Shown here: positions 34,901 to 43,900 of the stretch, piece after piece
How the letters are laid out: each line of letters starts with the position of its first letter
Numbering within the stretch: position 1 is the first letter of the stretch
Source of the DNA: Actinomycetes bacterium
GTDB lineage: Bacteria; Actinomycetota; Actinomycetes; Actinomycetales; Microbacteriaceae
Assembly: GCA_023386365.1 (NCBI GenBank)
Contig: JAEWJX010000085.1
Location: 1-61,389 of the forward strand
Length of the DNA stretch: 61,389 nucleotides
Reading direction: 5' to 3'
Position numbers and translations under genes: made by a program
Notes under the pieces: generated by a model
What the model saw: the letters and a program-made list of their open reading frames with translations, nothing else
What the model was told of the DNA's origin: nothing
Databases searched by the model: none

Positions 34901-36552
34901 CCACCACCACACCCGCCCCGGAGACGACGCAGCGCGCATCCTGGGTGCCGATGATCGGGCTGTTCCTGGCCCAGATCCTCATGTCGTACAACGTGTCGGC
35001 GTTGCCGGTGTCGCTCGGCGGCATGGTGGCCGACTTCGGGGTGCCGCCCACCGACGTCAGCACCGCGATCGTCACCTACGGCCTGGTGGTCGCGGCGCTC
35101 GTGATGGTGGGTGCCAAGATCGGTCAGCGCATCGGATGGGTGATCGTCTTCCGGGTGGTGGTGGCCGCCTTCGCGGGGTCGGCGCTCATGATGATCTTCT
35201 CCCCCACCGTCGAGTGGGTGATCGCCGCCCAGGCGGTCGCCGGTGCATCCGCGGCGATCATCGTGCCGTCGCTGGTGGCACTCATCGCCGAGAACTACCG
35301 CGGCCCGCAGCAGGCGACCGCGATCGGGTCGCTCGGCTCGGCGCGCGCCCTCGCCGGCGTGACCGCGTTCCTGCTGGGTGGCACACTCGCCACGTTCGTC
35401 GGCTGGCGTCCCGTGTTCGTGGTGGTGCTGATCCTCGCCGTGGCGGTCTTCATCCTCAGCTTCTGGTTGCGCTCCGAGCCCGGCAACGACCGCATCAAGA
35501 TCGACGTGGTCGCCGCGATCCTCATCGGTCTCGGCATCGTGGCGTTGACGCTCGGCATCAACAACCTCAACTCGTGGGGTCTGCTGTTCGCCTCCCCCAA
35601 CGCGCCGTTCGACCTGTGGGGCATCTCGGCTGCGCCGGTGCTGATCGTGGTGGGTGTGGTGCTGGTGCAGCTGTTCTTCCTGTGGACGCGCCGCCGCACG
35701 AAGGCCGGCAAGGTGCCCCTGGTGGCGCTGTCGGTGTTCGGGTCGTCGCGGGAGCGCGCCGCCGTGTACGCGATGTTCACGGTGGTGGCGTTGGAGGCGG
35801 CGCTCAACTTCACGGTGCCGCTGTACATCCAGATCGTGCAGGGTCGCACCCCGTTCGACACGTCGCTCGCGATGCTGCCGTTCAACCTCACCGTGTTCTT
35901 CACGGCGATGCTTGTGGTGCGTTTCTACAAGCGCTTCACGCCCCGCACGATCGGCATGTTCTCGTTCTCGCTCACCACCCTCGCGCTCATCTGGCTGTCT
36001 CTGGTGGTGACGAACAACTGGGAGACCCTCCCCACGATCCTGGGGCTCGTGGTGTTCGGCATCGGCCAGGGCGCACTCGTGACGCTCGTGTTCAACGTGC
36101 TGGTCACGGCATCCCCGAAGGAGCTGGCAGGTGACGTGGGGTCGGTGCGCGGCACCACCCAGAACCTTGCCTCCGCTGTGGGCACCGCCGTGGCGGGAGC
36201 CCTGCTGGTCGGCATCCTGAGCGCCAACGTGGTGAGCGCCCTCGTCGACCACCCGGAGCTCACCCCCGACCTGGTGTCGCAGGTGAACCTCGACAACACC
36301 AACTTCCTCAGCAACGAACGCCTCAAGGAGGTGCTCGACGCCACCGACGCGTCGCCCGCCCAGGTGGATGCGGCGGTCGCGCTCAACGAGGAGGCACGCC
36401 TCAGCGCGCTGAAGACGGGCCTGCTGATCCTCGCCGGGGTGAGTGCGCTCGCGATCGTGCCCGCCAGCCGTCTGCCGCGGTACCGGCCGCACGAGCTGCC
36501 GATCACGGTCGGCACCGGGCCGACCGGCGACGACGAGCCGAAAGCGGCGTAG
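34897..36552 (+). CDS. MFS transporter, DHA2-like with 14 helices
   Basis: 551 residues. Helix 1 WVPMIGLFLAQILMSYNVSALPVSL, followed by the ABC-family transporter-style loop GWVIVFRVVVAA. Charged motif REYRxxxR is weak (ENYRGPQQATAIGSLGSAR). A long extracellular loop near 430-480 (NVVSALVDHPELTPDLVSQ...) separates the last helices, typical of DHA2 proteins. The start ATG 34897 overlaps the glutaminase stop. Candidate exporter or glutamate/amino acid carrier working with glutaminase; the substrate cannot be read from sequence. Confidence 0.85.
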   Translation: MTTTTPAPETTQRASWVPMIGLFLAQILMSYNVSALPVSLGGMVADFGVPPTDVSTAIVTYGLVVAALVMVGAKIGQRIGWVIVFRVVVAAFAGSALMMIFSPTVEWVIAAQAVAGASAAIIVPSLVALIAENYRGPQQATAIGSLGSARALAGVTAFLLGGTLATFVGWRPVFVVVLILAVAVFILSFWLRSEPGNDRIKIDVVAAILIGLGIVALTLGINNLNSWGLLFASPNAPFDLWGISAAPVLIVVGVVLVQLFFLWTRRRTKAGKVPLVALSVFGSSRERAAVYAMFTVVALEAALNFTVPLYIQIVQGRTPFDTSLAMLPFNLTVFFTAMLVVRFYKRFTPRTIGMFSFSLTTLALIWLSLVVTNNWETLPTILGLVVFGIGQGALVTLVFNVLVTASPKELAGDVGSVRGTTQNLASAVGTAVAGALLVGILSANVVSALVDHPELTPDLVSQVNLDNTNFLSNERLKEVLDATDASPAQVDAAVALNEEARLSALKTGLLILAGVSALAIVPASRLPRYRPHELPITVGTGPTGDDEPKAA

Positions 36553-36562
36553 CGCTCGGGCG

Positions 36563-37924
36563 TCAGCGTACGGCGACCACAGGAGGAGGCGTCCAGGTCT
36601 GGCCGAGGATCGCCTGATCCGGCCAGTACGCGCGCAGGTACAGCGAGAACGGCCCGCGGGGAGCGGGCAGCCAGTTGGCGCGCTCCCCCGCGTCGGTGGG
36701 CTCGGCGCCCCCCGCCGTGAGGACCAGCGAACCGTCGTCGCCGTATTGCAGTGACACGTTCTTGGTGCCCAGTGAGAACCGGTGCAGGTCGTTCGGTTCG
36801 AAGAAGTGGTGCTCGTTGTAGAGGGTGAGCGACCAGAAACCTCGCACCGGGGGAAGCGAACCGGCCGGGAACGAGATCCGGTACGTGGTCGAGCCGTCGA
36901 GACGCTCGCCCGACTCGTCGAGGTCTTGGTAGTAGTAGCAGGTCTCGTGCGGGACGTTCACGAAGATGTTCGCCTTCGCCATTGACGTGCGCGACAGATA
37001 GTCGGTCCCGAACTCGGCACCGTTGCGTTGCGTCGACCAGTGGGCGACCGACGGCAATCCGATGTTCCGGAACTCGAACAGCTCCTGCACGAGGCCGCCA
37101 TCCGCGTCGACGGCTGCGTCGACCACGAGTTGCCGAATGTGGCCATCCGCGTCCGCCGCATTCGCCAGTGACCGGAACCAGTCATACAGCGCCTCCTCGC
37201 CCTCGCGTGCCGGGACTTCGTCGAGCACAGCCGCGAGCGCGTCGGGAAAGACCGTCGGGTCGACCCAGCGCGTCTCGGTTTCGCTGGCGCCGGCACCCGA
37301 CGGGTCGCCGAAGACGGGGGCCGCCGCCCAGTCGACGCGCTTCGTGGTGCCGTCGTACTCGTCGATCGGGTACATGCTGATGCCGTCGAGCAGCGGCTGG
37401 ATGGCCGCGCGGTCCTCCACCGTGTCGTCCATGAACACGCGCGGGATCACCACACCGAGCGCCGTGTCGTAGCGGAACACACCGACTATCCCGTCGGGCA
37501 CCTCGCCCTCCCATTCGGTGTGCGCGAGCAGGTAGTGGCCGGGGGCCGTGCCGTACATCGCACCCAGCTGGACGAAGCTGTCGGTGCGCTGATCGACCGC
37601 CTGGTACACCCAGAACCGGTCACCGAAGTCGGGCACCTGGACGACTGTCGCGCCCACGTCCACTGCCACCATGCCGAAGCCGTACGCCACATCCTGGTTG
37701 GGGCAGGCGACGAGGCGCTCCTGCGGTTCGACGTAGTCGTGCAGCATCGTGAGGCGCCCCACCGGCGCCACCGGCACGATCCCGTTCATCAGGCCTGGCT
37801 TCGGTACCTGGTCCATCAGGATGCGACGGTTGTGCAGGTTGATGAGCGGCCACGCCCACAGATATGCGGTACGCGTGAGGGTTCGGAGGTAGTCCTCGGT
37901 GTGACGGGGAACAGGGTTCGTCAT
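36563..37924 (-). CDS. DUF1254/DUF1214 domain protein
   Basis: 453 residues, no signal peptide. N-terminal DUF1254 features: AYLWAWPLINLHNRR near 20, PNQDVAYGFGMVAVDVGATVVQVPDFGDRFWVYQ near 75. C-terminal DUF1214: ERLDGSTTYRISFPAGSLPPVRGFWSLTLYNEHHFF near 345. The family is large and mostly uncharacterised; many members are exported and annotated as cell-envelope proteins. ATG 37924 with AAGGTGG upstream. Convergent with the MFS gene at 36552, 10 bp apart. Codon usage equals that of the neighbours. Confidence 0.88.
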   Translation of the reverse strand: MTNPVPRHTEDYLRTLTRTAYLWAWPLINLHNRRILMDQVPKPGLMNGIVPVAPVGRLTMLHDYVEPQERLVACPNQDVAYGFGMVAVDVGATVVQVPDFGDRFWVYQAVDQRTDSFVQLGAMYGTAPGHYLLAHTEWEGEVPDGIVGVFRYDTALGVVIPRVFMDDTVEDRAAIQPLLDGISMYPIDEYDGTTKRVDWAAAPVFGDPSGAGASETETRWVDPTVFPDALAAVLDEVPAREGEEALYDWFRSLANAADADGHIRQLVVDAAVDADGGLVQELFEFRNIGLPSVAHWSTQRNGAEFGTDYLSRTSMAKANIFVNVPHETCYYYQDLDESGERLDGSTTYRISFPAGSLPPVRGFWSLTLYNEHHFFEPNDLHRFSLGTKNVSLQYGDDGSLVLTAGGAEPTDAGERANWLPAPRGPFSLYLRAYWPDQAILGQTWTPPPVVAVR

Positions 37925-38011
37925 CGACAGGCCACCTTCGCTCTCGGCTCGCTGCCACGCTAGGCGCCGCCCGCGGACCGCTCATCACCCGGAACGGAGT
38001 AATCGCGCGCG

Positions 38012-38353
38012 TCAGTGCATCAGTTCGCGGATCTCGACCAGCGAGAACGTGGTCTCCTCGAGGCGACCCGCGATCTCGACGGCACATTTGAGGTCCGCTA
38101 CGTCGACGATGTAGAACCCGCCGACCATCTCGCGGGTCTCCGCGAACGGGCCCGCCGTGACGAGCAGGCGATCGCCGGTGCGGCGCACCACTTTCGCCTT
38201 CGTGGTGTCGAGCTCGTTCGAGAGCACCAGCTCGCCGGATGCGGTCAGCTCGGCGAGAACGTCGCGGTGCGCCGCGTCGAGCGCGTCACGTCCGTTCTCG
38301 GTGAGGTCGTCCCAGGCTTCCTGGTTGCCGTAGATCAACAGCATGTACTTCAT
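38012..38353 (-). CDS. YciI-like (YCII domain) protein
   Basis: 113 residues of the YCII/DGPF fold. MKYMLLIYGNQEAWDDLT is the usual N-terminus and GGFYIVDVADLKCAVEIAGRL the C-terminal helix and strand. The segment TAGPFAETREMVGGF carries the family's G-P-F-AE-E pattern. These ferredoxin-like proteins have been found next to ECF sigma factors or as dimeric enzymes of unknown substrate; here the nearest sigma gene is 7 kb away. ATG 38353 with GGAGCGACC upstream. Confidence 0.88.
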   Translation of the reverse strand: MKYMLLIYGNQEAWDDLTENGRDALDAAHRDVLAELTASGELVLSNELDTTKAKVVRRTGDRLLVTAGPFAETREMVGGFYIVDVADLKCAVEIAGRLEETTFSLVEIRELMH

Positions 38354-38428
38354 GGTCGCTCCTGTCGGTGTGCGAATCTTCGGACACCTGGGCGACGGAC
38401 GGCAACCGCCGGATCCGACAATCCGGCT

Positions 38429-39613
38429 CTACGCCTCCGCAACGCGGTCAGCCGCGGCCACCTTCAGGAATCCCGCGAGGAAGAGCGCCACCACGGGCAC
38501 CGCCAGGCAGAGCAATACGGCGGTGCGGAGTCCGCTCAGTTCGGCGATCAGGCCCACGAGCAGCGGCGAGGCGAAGAAGCCCACGCGCATCACAGTCGAG
38601 GCGACGGCGAGTCCGGTGCCGCGGGCGAGGCCGGGGGCCCGGTCTGCCGCCTCCATGGCGAGGGGGATCATCGGCGCGATGCCGACCCCGATGAGGGCGA
38701 ACGCGAGCGCGGCGACGATCACCGACGGCGCGAGAAACACGCCCAGCACGCCGACGAACGCGGCGACCGACCCGATGCGGAGTGTCGTGACGGCGCCGAA
38801 CCGGTCCACGAGCCAGTCGGACACGAACCGTCCCACGGTGAGGGCGCCCATCATCGCGACGAACGCATACGCCGAGTCGGCGAGGTCGGCATCGATCACC
38901 TCGGTGAGGTAGACGCCGCCCCAGGTCGAACCGAGGTCTTCGAGGAACCCGCCGATGACGGCGAGGCCGCAGGCTGCCAGCAGCACGCCGCTCAGCAGGC
39001 GCGGACGGCCGGTCGCGTGCGCGGCCTGCGGGTGCTCGGCGTGGGGCAGGGGAAGGAAACGCAGGGCCACCAGGCTGCCGGTGACGATGACCGCCCCCAG
39101 CACCAGGAAATGCACCCAGATCGGCACCCCGAACTGCAGGAACAACAGACCCGCGAGCCCGCCGGCGATCGCGCCGGCACTCCACGCGCCGTGCAAGCCG
39201 TTGATGATGGAGCGACCCAACTGCCGCTGCACCTCGAGACCGTGGGCGTTGTTGCCGACGTCGCCCGTGGCATCCGCGAACCCGATCACGAACAACACCA
39301 GCGCCAGCACGACGGGGTTGCCGGCGAACGCAGCCACCACGAGCAACAGGCCGAGGGTGACAGAAGAGGCGACCGCCACCGGCACGGCACCCGCCCGGGC
39401 AACCAGGCGTCCGGCGATCAGGCTGCCTACGATCGAGCCGACCGGACCGCACGCCACCATGATCCCGAACGTCAACTCGTTGAGGCCGAATGCCGCCTTC
39501 AGTTCCGGGTAGCGGGTGACGATCGAGGCGAACACGAGAGCGTTTGCGACGAACAGTGCCGCCACTCCCCAGCGAGCGGCGGACACACGACGAATCAGCG
39601 ATGGTGACGTCAC
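38429..39613 (-). CDS. MFS transporter
   Basis: About 394 residues with 12 helices. Motif A-like GSLIAGRLVARAGAVPVA near 62-79 and YRV loop GGFLEDLGSTWGGVYLTEVI match the sugar/fucose-type and YbjJ-like MFS group (an inner loop with W-G-G-V-Y). The start is ATG 39616 or GTG 39613; the latter follows TACGCT by 6 nt and is preferred. Substrate unknown. Followed downstream by the YciI gene after 75 bp. Confidence 0.85.
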   Translation of the reverse strand: MTSPSLIRRVSAARWGVAALFVANALVFASIVTRYPELKAAFGLNELTFGIMVACGPVGSIVGSLIAGRLVARAGAVPVAVASSVTLGLLLVVAAFAGNPVVLALVLFVIGFADATGDVGNNAHGLEVQRQLGRSIINGLHGAWSAGAIAGGLAGLLFLQFGVPIWVHFLVLGAVIVTGSLVALRFLPLPHAEHPQAAHATGRPRLLSGVLLAACGLAVIGGFLEDLGSTWGGVYLTEVIDADLADSAYAFVAMMGALTVGRFVSDWLVDRFGAVTTLRIGSVAAFVGVLGVFLAPSVIVAALAFALIGVGIAPMIPLAMEAADRAPGLARGTGLAVASTVMRVGFFASPLLVGLIAELSGLRTAVLLCLAVPVVALFLAGFLKVAAADRVAEA

Positions 39614-39664
39614 CATGTCAGCGTAGTCAAGGAAGAGCGATCTCCCGGGTGGCGTGAGATCGTG

Positions 39665-40789
39665 TCAGTGCACGACGGTGTCGACCACGCGATCAGCGAC
39701 CAGAGCCGCCGCGAGATACGGGCCCAGGGTGTTCCACCCTCCTCCGGCGGCCGCGCGCTGACGTTCGGCCCCTGTTCCGGATTCGAGAAGCCGGTGGATT
39801 CCGCGGTCGACGTGGTGGAGTTCGTCGTCGGAGCAGTCGAGTGTCTCCATCAGGTGCCGGATCGCGTCGCTGATCGAGACGAGGGCGCTTCCGCCCGGCG
39901 CGACGACGCCATCCGCGAGACCGAAACGTGCCGCGTGCCAGCAGGCGGCATCGATCAGCTCGGGGTCGAACGGGGGCACCTCGTTCGGGCGCGTGATCGC
40001 CGCCGACACGAGACCGCGCGCGATGAGAGCGATGAGGAGGGCGTCGTCGGCGGTGAGCTGGGAGTCGGCGACCCGCAGTTCGACCGTCGGATACCGGGGT
40101 GACAGGCGCACATCCCAGGCGACGGTCGCGATGTCGCGCGTTCCGCCGATGCCCACGAGGGCTGCGGCGCGGGTGGCGTACTCGTCCGCGCTCGTCACGG
40201 GTGGCGGGCAGCCGCCCGTCGTCCACCGCCGCAGTTGCACCGCCCGCCAGCTGGCGAAGCCGGTGTCGTGCCCGCCCCACCATGGGGAGTTGCCGGTGAT
40301 CGTCTTCAGGAACGGCAACCACCCCGCGAGGCAGCGCAGCGCGGCCACTCCGGCCTCCGGGTCGGGCACCTCCACGTGCACGTGGAGGGCGGCGAGCTGG
40401 TGCCCGCCGATCAGGGTCGCGTGGCGTGCGGCGAGTTCCGCATAGCGGGTGCCGGCGGCGAGAACCGGCGGCTCGTCGACGCGGAACGGGGTGCCGACTC
40501 CTGCGGCGACCGCACCGGCGGCGCGGGCCGCGGTGGCGAGGTCGACACGGAATTCGAGAAGTTGCTGGCGCGCCTGGGCCGCCGACTCACAGATGGTCGT
40601 GGCGTGTTCGAGCTGGCTGGCGAGGAACTCGGGCTTAGCGCGGGCGCGGGAACCCGGTGGGAGCGACTCGATCACCGACGCGGCGACGGGGATGTTGCGC
40701 CCATCGGCCGGGTCGAGCAGGAAGAACTCCTCCTCGATCCCGAACCTCGGGTACCTCCCAGTCCCGCCCGGATCCGACACGTTCGACAA
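39665..40789 (-). CDS. YbdK-type carboxylate-amine ligase (GCS2 family)
   Basis: Weak glutamate-cysteine ligase-like enzymes that join a carboxylate to an amine using ATP. 374 residues from TTG 40789 (MSNVSDPGGTG), which has GAGGGGG 5 nt upstream; GTG 40816 and GTG 40780 are alternatives. Core strings: RFGIEEEFFLLDP near 16-28 (metal Glu), QLEHATTICESAAQAR, TLIGGHQLAALHVHVEVPD, TGNSPWWGGHDTGFASWR, and RYPTVELRVADSQLT. Preceded by a TACCGT -10 near 40822. Family member number and substrate remain open. Confidence 0.9.
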   Translation of the reverse strand: MSNVSDPGGTGRYPRFGIEEEFFLLDPADGRNIPVAASVIESLPPGSRARAKPEFLASQLEHATTICESAAQARQQLLEFRVDLATAARAAGAVAAGVGTPFRVDEPPVLAAGTRYAELAARHATLIGGHQLAALHVHVEVPDPEAGVAALRCLAGWLPFLKTITGNSPWWGGHDTGFASWRAVQLRRWTTGGCPPPVTSADEYATRAAALVGIGGTRDIATVAWDVRLSPRYPTVELRVADSQLTADDALLIALIARGLVSAAITRPNEVPPFDPELIDAACWHAARFGLADGVVAPGGSALVSISDAIRHLMETLDCSDDELHHVDRGIHRLLESGTGAERQRAAAGGGWNTLGPYLAAALVADRVVDTVVH

Positions 40790-40915
40790 CCCGACCCCCT
40801 CGCGCTTTCGCGCCACGGTATCCGGGCGAAAGGAAGCCCAGAAGGGGGTTGCGCGCAGCGAGACCGCCGTGGACGGGTGCGTCGTCCCGACCCGAAGCGC
40901 GGTCGCCGGGTCCGA

Positions 40916-41338
40916 CTAGGCCCGGGCGGGCAGGTCGAGTTCGGCGATCAGCCCCTCGATGCGGCGGCGGATGTCGTCGCGGATGGGACGGACGGCGTCG
41001 ATGCCCTGGCCTGCCGGGTCGTCGAGCTCCCAGTCCTCGTAGCGCTTGCCGGGGAAGATCGGGCAGGTGTCGCCGCAGCCCATCGTGATCACCACATCCG
41101 ACTCCTTCACAGCGTCGAGGGTGAGGATCTTGGGCACGTTGTCGGCGATGTCGATGCCCTCCTCGGCCATCGCGTCGACCGCGACGGGGTTGATCTGGTC
41201 TTTCGGTTCGGAACCCGCAGACAGCACCTCGACGCGGTCGCCGGCGAGCGCCTTCAGGTAGCCGGCGGCCATCTGAGAGCGGCCGGCGTTGTGCACGCAC
41301 ACGAAGAGCACGGTGGGCTTGGGCATGCTGACAGTCAT
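40916..41338 (-). CDS. arsC: Arsenate reductase, low-molecular-weight phosphatase (ArsC) family
   Basis: 140 residues. P-loop VCVHNAGRSQMA gives the CX5R motif (Cys14 and Arg20 with ATG 41338), and the thiol partner Cys lie in TMGCGDTCPIFPG, followed by YEDWELDDPAGQ, whose Asp is the general acid. This is the thioredoxin/mycothiol-dependent ArsC class, which reduces As(V) to As(III). No ArsB/Acr3 pump or ArsR is visible here. M5 at 41326 is an alternative start. Downstream the YbdK gene lies 126 bp away. Confidence 0.92.
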   Translation of the reverse strand: MTVSMPKPTVLFVCVHNAGRSQMAAGYLKALAGDRVEVLSAGSEPKDQINPVAVDAMAEEGIDIADNVPKILTLDAVKESDVVITMGCGDTCPIFPGKRYEDWELDDPAGQGIDAVRPIRDDIRRRIEGLIAELDLPARA

Positions 41339-41352
41339 GAACTCAGGCGGCT

Positions 41353-41493
41353 TCAGCGACGCTTAGCCAGGAAGCACAGACCGAGAACCACGGCGACCAC
41401 AACGGCCACGAAGAGGACCACCACCACGACCGTCCACGCGATGTCGTACCCGGCGGGGATCAGCGGGTTGATGTCCTCGATCGGCGCGGTCAT
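41353..41493 (-). CDS. 46-residue membrane protein
   Basis: MTAPIEDINPLIPAGYD, a hydrophobic helix of about 24 residues (IAWTVVVVVLFVAVVVAVVLGLCF), then LAKRR. Read from ATG 41493; TAGGCT stands 7 nt before it (leaderless layout). It ends 14 bp before the arsC start, so it may form an operon with arsC. No homologue recognised. The codon use and the promoter arrangement support translation. Confidence 0.6.
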   Translation of the reverse strand: MTAPIEDINPLIPAGYDIAWTVVVVVLFVAVVVAVVLGLCFLAKRR

Positions 41494-41500
41494 GGGCGTG

Positions 41501-41506
41501 AGCCTA
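41501..41506 (-). promoter_or_regulatory. -10 element for the small membrane protein/arsC
   Basis: TAGGCT on the minus strand, 7 nt before ATG 41493. Confidence 0.45.
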
Positions 41507-41567
41507 GCGTTGTCTTCCCGCCCCCGGCGGTCGTACCCTGGTGCCGCATCCAGTCGGGAGGGTGAAC

Positions 41568-41747
41568 ATGGCCGGAAAGTTCGAACTCAAGAAGACGGCG
41601 AGCGGATACCGCTTCAACCTGAAAGCGGGAAACGGCGAGATCATCGCCACGTCGGAGACGTACACGTCGAAAGCTGCGGCGCTGAACGGCATCGAGTCGG
41701 TGCGCACGAACGCGCCCGACGCCGTGCTCGACGACCAGACGGGTTGA
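41568..41747 (+). CDS. YegP-family (UPF0339/DUF1508) protein
   Basis: 59 residues, one YegP repeat. MAGKFELKKTASGYRFNLKAGNGEIIATSETYTSK followed by AALNGIESVRTNAPDA is the family's F-x-F-x-L-x-A-x-NG-E-I pattern. ATG 41568 with GGGAGG 7 nt upstream. Single-repeat versions are common in actinobacteria; function unknown. Stands alone on the plus strand. Confidence 0.92.
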   Translation: MAGKFELKKTASGYRFNLKAGNGEIIATSETYTSKAAALNGIESVRTNAPDAVLDDQTG

Positions 41748-41843
41748 CGGATCGGGCCCTCTGACGGGAGGGCTGATGCGAGGGGTTCCCGTATCTGCCC
41801 CGAGGCCAGTGAACAGGGCGATCGAGGAGCGGCTCGCTGCACC

Positions 41844-42065
41844 GTAGTTACAAGAGAGCACTTCGGGGTCGTCGACCTTCGCCAGCAGGGCAGCGCCGGA
41901 CTCCCGCCGACCTACAAGGAGGTCCGCGTCTATAGCTGCTTCACCGTCGACATCGACCTCAACGAGCGCGAGGTCCTCGACTGGGCCGACGCAGACTGCC
42001 CCAACTACATCGCCAACGCCATCAATGGCGAACACTTCGACTTCGACGACATCATCGACGACTGA
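41844..42065 (+). pseudogene. Gene remnant without visible start
   Basis: In the 477-bp gap after yegP, one plus-strand frame ending in TGA 42063-42065 has clear coding character (GAC ATC GAC CTC AAC GAG CGC...). It reads TYKEVRVYSCFTVDIDLNE and ends with GEHFDFDDIIDD. Acidic, with two Cys. No ATG, GTG or TTG exists in frame for at least 200 bases upstream, so the 5' part seems lost or replaced. No family recognised. The rest of the gap (42066-42224) shows only the promoter and ribosome binding site of the next lipoprotein. Confidence 0.4.
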
Positions 42066-42224
42066 CACGAAGCTGGACCTGGGTATCCGGCTCCTTAGAA
42101 CCCTCGGGGACGACGACCTGCCCGCGCAGGTGGACTCTGTTCGCTTGGAAATGTTGCCTTGTGAGGGTCAAGGGCGAACCAAGTCTGGCGATATGCTTCC
42201 GCCCAGACTGAGGGGAGTTCATCA

Positions 42225-42689
42225 ATGGGGATCAGAGCTTTGGCTGCGGGGACCGCAACCGTCATCGGCACACTTCTGCTGGCCGGATGCGCGTCGGCAC
42301 CGGCAAGTGGAGACACGATCGCAGCCGAGGTGCCGGCATACGCGGCGACGCCCACCGACGAGCAGATGTGTTGGCAGTTCTCGGATGTCCAGACTCTGAT
42401 CTGGAACATGAAGTTCGCCAACGATCAGGGCCGGCTCATCGAGAACGAGTGGGACGGGATCGTCCGTCTCGCGATGCGGGAAATGAGCTACATCGACGTC
42501 GACGAGACCACCCAAGTAGGGAAGGCGATCGCTGCCCTTCAAGCCGAGATCCCCGAAGCCCGGATCGGGAGCCATCCGAAGAACCCAGAACTCGACGGAG
42601 ACATCTGGTTGAGCGGCACTGAGGCCATCGGCGCCGCATGTCAGGACGCCTTGACGGAATGGGGCACCGAAGGCTGGGTCGGCGGCTAG
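42225..42689 (+). CDS. Hypothetical lipoprotein
   Basis: 154 residues. Signal peptide MGIRALAAGTATVIGTLLLAGC with lipobox LLAGC (Cys about 22). The mature part has two Cys (QMCWQF and AACQDA) and is Asp/Glu-rich with WGTEGW at the end. GAGGGGAG stands 7 nt before ATG 42225. Codon use is somewhat less GC-biased than in the neighbours (GAT, TTG, TGT appear), hinting at transfer or relaxed selection. No family recognised. Confidence 0.7.
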   Translation: MGIRALAAGTATVIGTLLLAGCASAPASGDTIAAEVPAYAATPTDEQMCWQFSDVQTLIWNMKFANDQGRLIENEWDGIVRLAMREMSYIDVDETTQVGKAIAALQAEIPEARIGSHPKNPELDGDIWLSGTEAIGAACQDALTEWGTEGWVGG

Positions 42690-42788
42690 CCCTTCGCTAG
42701 AGAAGATCGTCAAGACCAGGTGCGGCGAAGCCCCAGCGTTCTCGCCATTTCGGCCACGTACCCGCCGGGTTACAAGAACCCCTCGAAG

Positions 42789-42860
42789 CTCCGCCGCCAG
42801 GATTCGAACCTGGACCTAACGGCTCCAAAGGCCGTCGTGCTGCCGTTACACCACAGCGGA
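42789..42860 (-). tRNA. tRNA-Gln (anticodon TTG)
   Basis: 72-nt cloverleaf: 7-bp acceptor (TCCGCTG with CGGCGGA, one G-T pair), D-arm with GTGGTGTAACGGCAGCAC, anticodon loop CTTTGGA with TTG, and T-arm CCAGG-TTCGAAT-CCTGG. CCA is not encoded. In several actinobacteria tRNA-Gln lies just before glmU; here it is about 15 kb from it. Confidence 0.97.
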
Positions 42861-42893
42861 TCGCGCCGTGGCGCTCACCTATTCTGCCAGCGC

Positions 42894-43847
42894 TCAGCGT
42901 CCGGGCAGCACCGTGCTGAGGAACAGCTCCACCATCCGCGGCACGTCCACCTCGAGCGCCACATCCACGGCGGCCCAGTCGTTCACCCCACCGTGCACGG
43001 TGTCTTCGCCGGGGATATGGCGGCGGTCGACGACGGTCTGCCCGCGCCCGTACCCGGCGAGCTCCACCCGCACCGGCAGGCGTTCGAAGCGCAGCGCATC
43101 CGGGTCGACGATGCTGCACACGGCGCCCGCGTCGCCGATCCAGCCGAGGTAGGGGTGCGCGCCGTCGGGTCCCGCGATGCGGTGGTCGAGCAGACGGCCC
43201 ACGACGGAGGCAAGCAGGTCGGACGACCCCGCCAACTCGGCGGCCACCTGCTCCGGCACCTCCACGCGGTTGAATACGTCGAGCCCGTACATGGTGAGAG
43301 GCACCCCCGACCCGAGCACCACGGATGCCGCCTCCGGGTCGTGCCACACGTTGAACTCGGCGAGCGCCGTGGCGTTGCCGATGCTCGCGGAGCCGCCCAT
43401 GAACACGATGCGTTCGATGTTGGCGGCAACCTCCGGATGCGTGCGCAGCAGCAGAGCCAGGTTCGTCTGCGGGGCGAGGGCCACCACGGTCACCGGCTCC
43501 GGATGCGCGAGGATCACCCGCCGCAGCAGCTCGACCGCGTTCTCCCGCTCGACCGTGCGTGACGCGGGCGGCAGCTCGACCCCGGCGAGACCGTCGACCC
43601 CGTGTACGTGCCCGGCGTCGCGCGCCGGTTCGATGAGCGGACGCACGGCGCCCGCCGCGACCGGCACATCATCCGCCCCCGCGAGCGCCAGCACCCGCAG
43701 CGTGTTCTCGACCACCCGGTCGAGGCTCGCGTTGCCGGCGACACAGCTCACCGCGAGCAGGTCGAGCTCGGGATGGGATGCGGCGAACAGCAGCGCGAGG
43801 GCGTCGTCGACGCCGGTGTCGACGTCGAGCACGATCGGGGTGGGCAC
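42894..43847 (-). CDS. Nucleoside hydrolase (IunH/inosine-uridine preferring family)
   Basis: Cleaves the N-glycosidic bond of ribonucleosides to base and ribose. 317 residues from GTG 43847. The calcium motif DVDTGVDDALALLF lies at residues 7-20, as in all family members. VERENAVELLRR, TVVALAPQTNLALLL and AEFNVWHDPEAASVVL (Asn and Asp of the active site) follow, and the late Asp-rich motif is GGVNDWAAVDVAL. The gene diverges from a MarR regulator 65 bp away; whether that regulator controls it is not evident. Confidence 0.93.
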   Translation of the reverse strand: MPTPIVLDVDTGVDDALALLFAASHPELDLLAVSCVAGNASLDRVVENTLRVLALAGADDVPVAAGAVRPLIEPARDAGHVHGVDGLAGVELPPASRTVERENAVELLRRVILAHPEPVTVVALAPQTNLALLLRTHPEVAANIERIVFMGGSASIGNATALAEFNVWHDPEAASVVLGSGVPLTMYGLDVFNRVEVPEQVAAELAGSSDLLASVVGRLLDHRIAGPDGAHPYLGWIGDAGAVCSIVDPDALRFERLPVRVELAGYGRGQTVVDRRHIPGEDTVHGGVNDWAAVDVALEVDVPRMVELFLSTVLPGR

Positions 43848-43900
43848 CAGCCCATCCTGCCCGACGGCGCAACCTGCGCGGTCCGGAGCGCCTCGCCCCC

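Noticed and set aside
41490..42068. Minus-strand frame of 192 residues
   Set aside because: It covers yegP antisense and the remnant, and has no domain or start signal.
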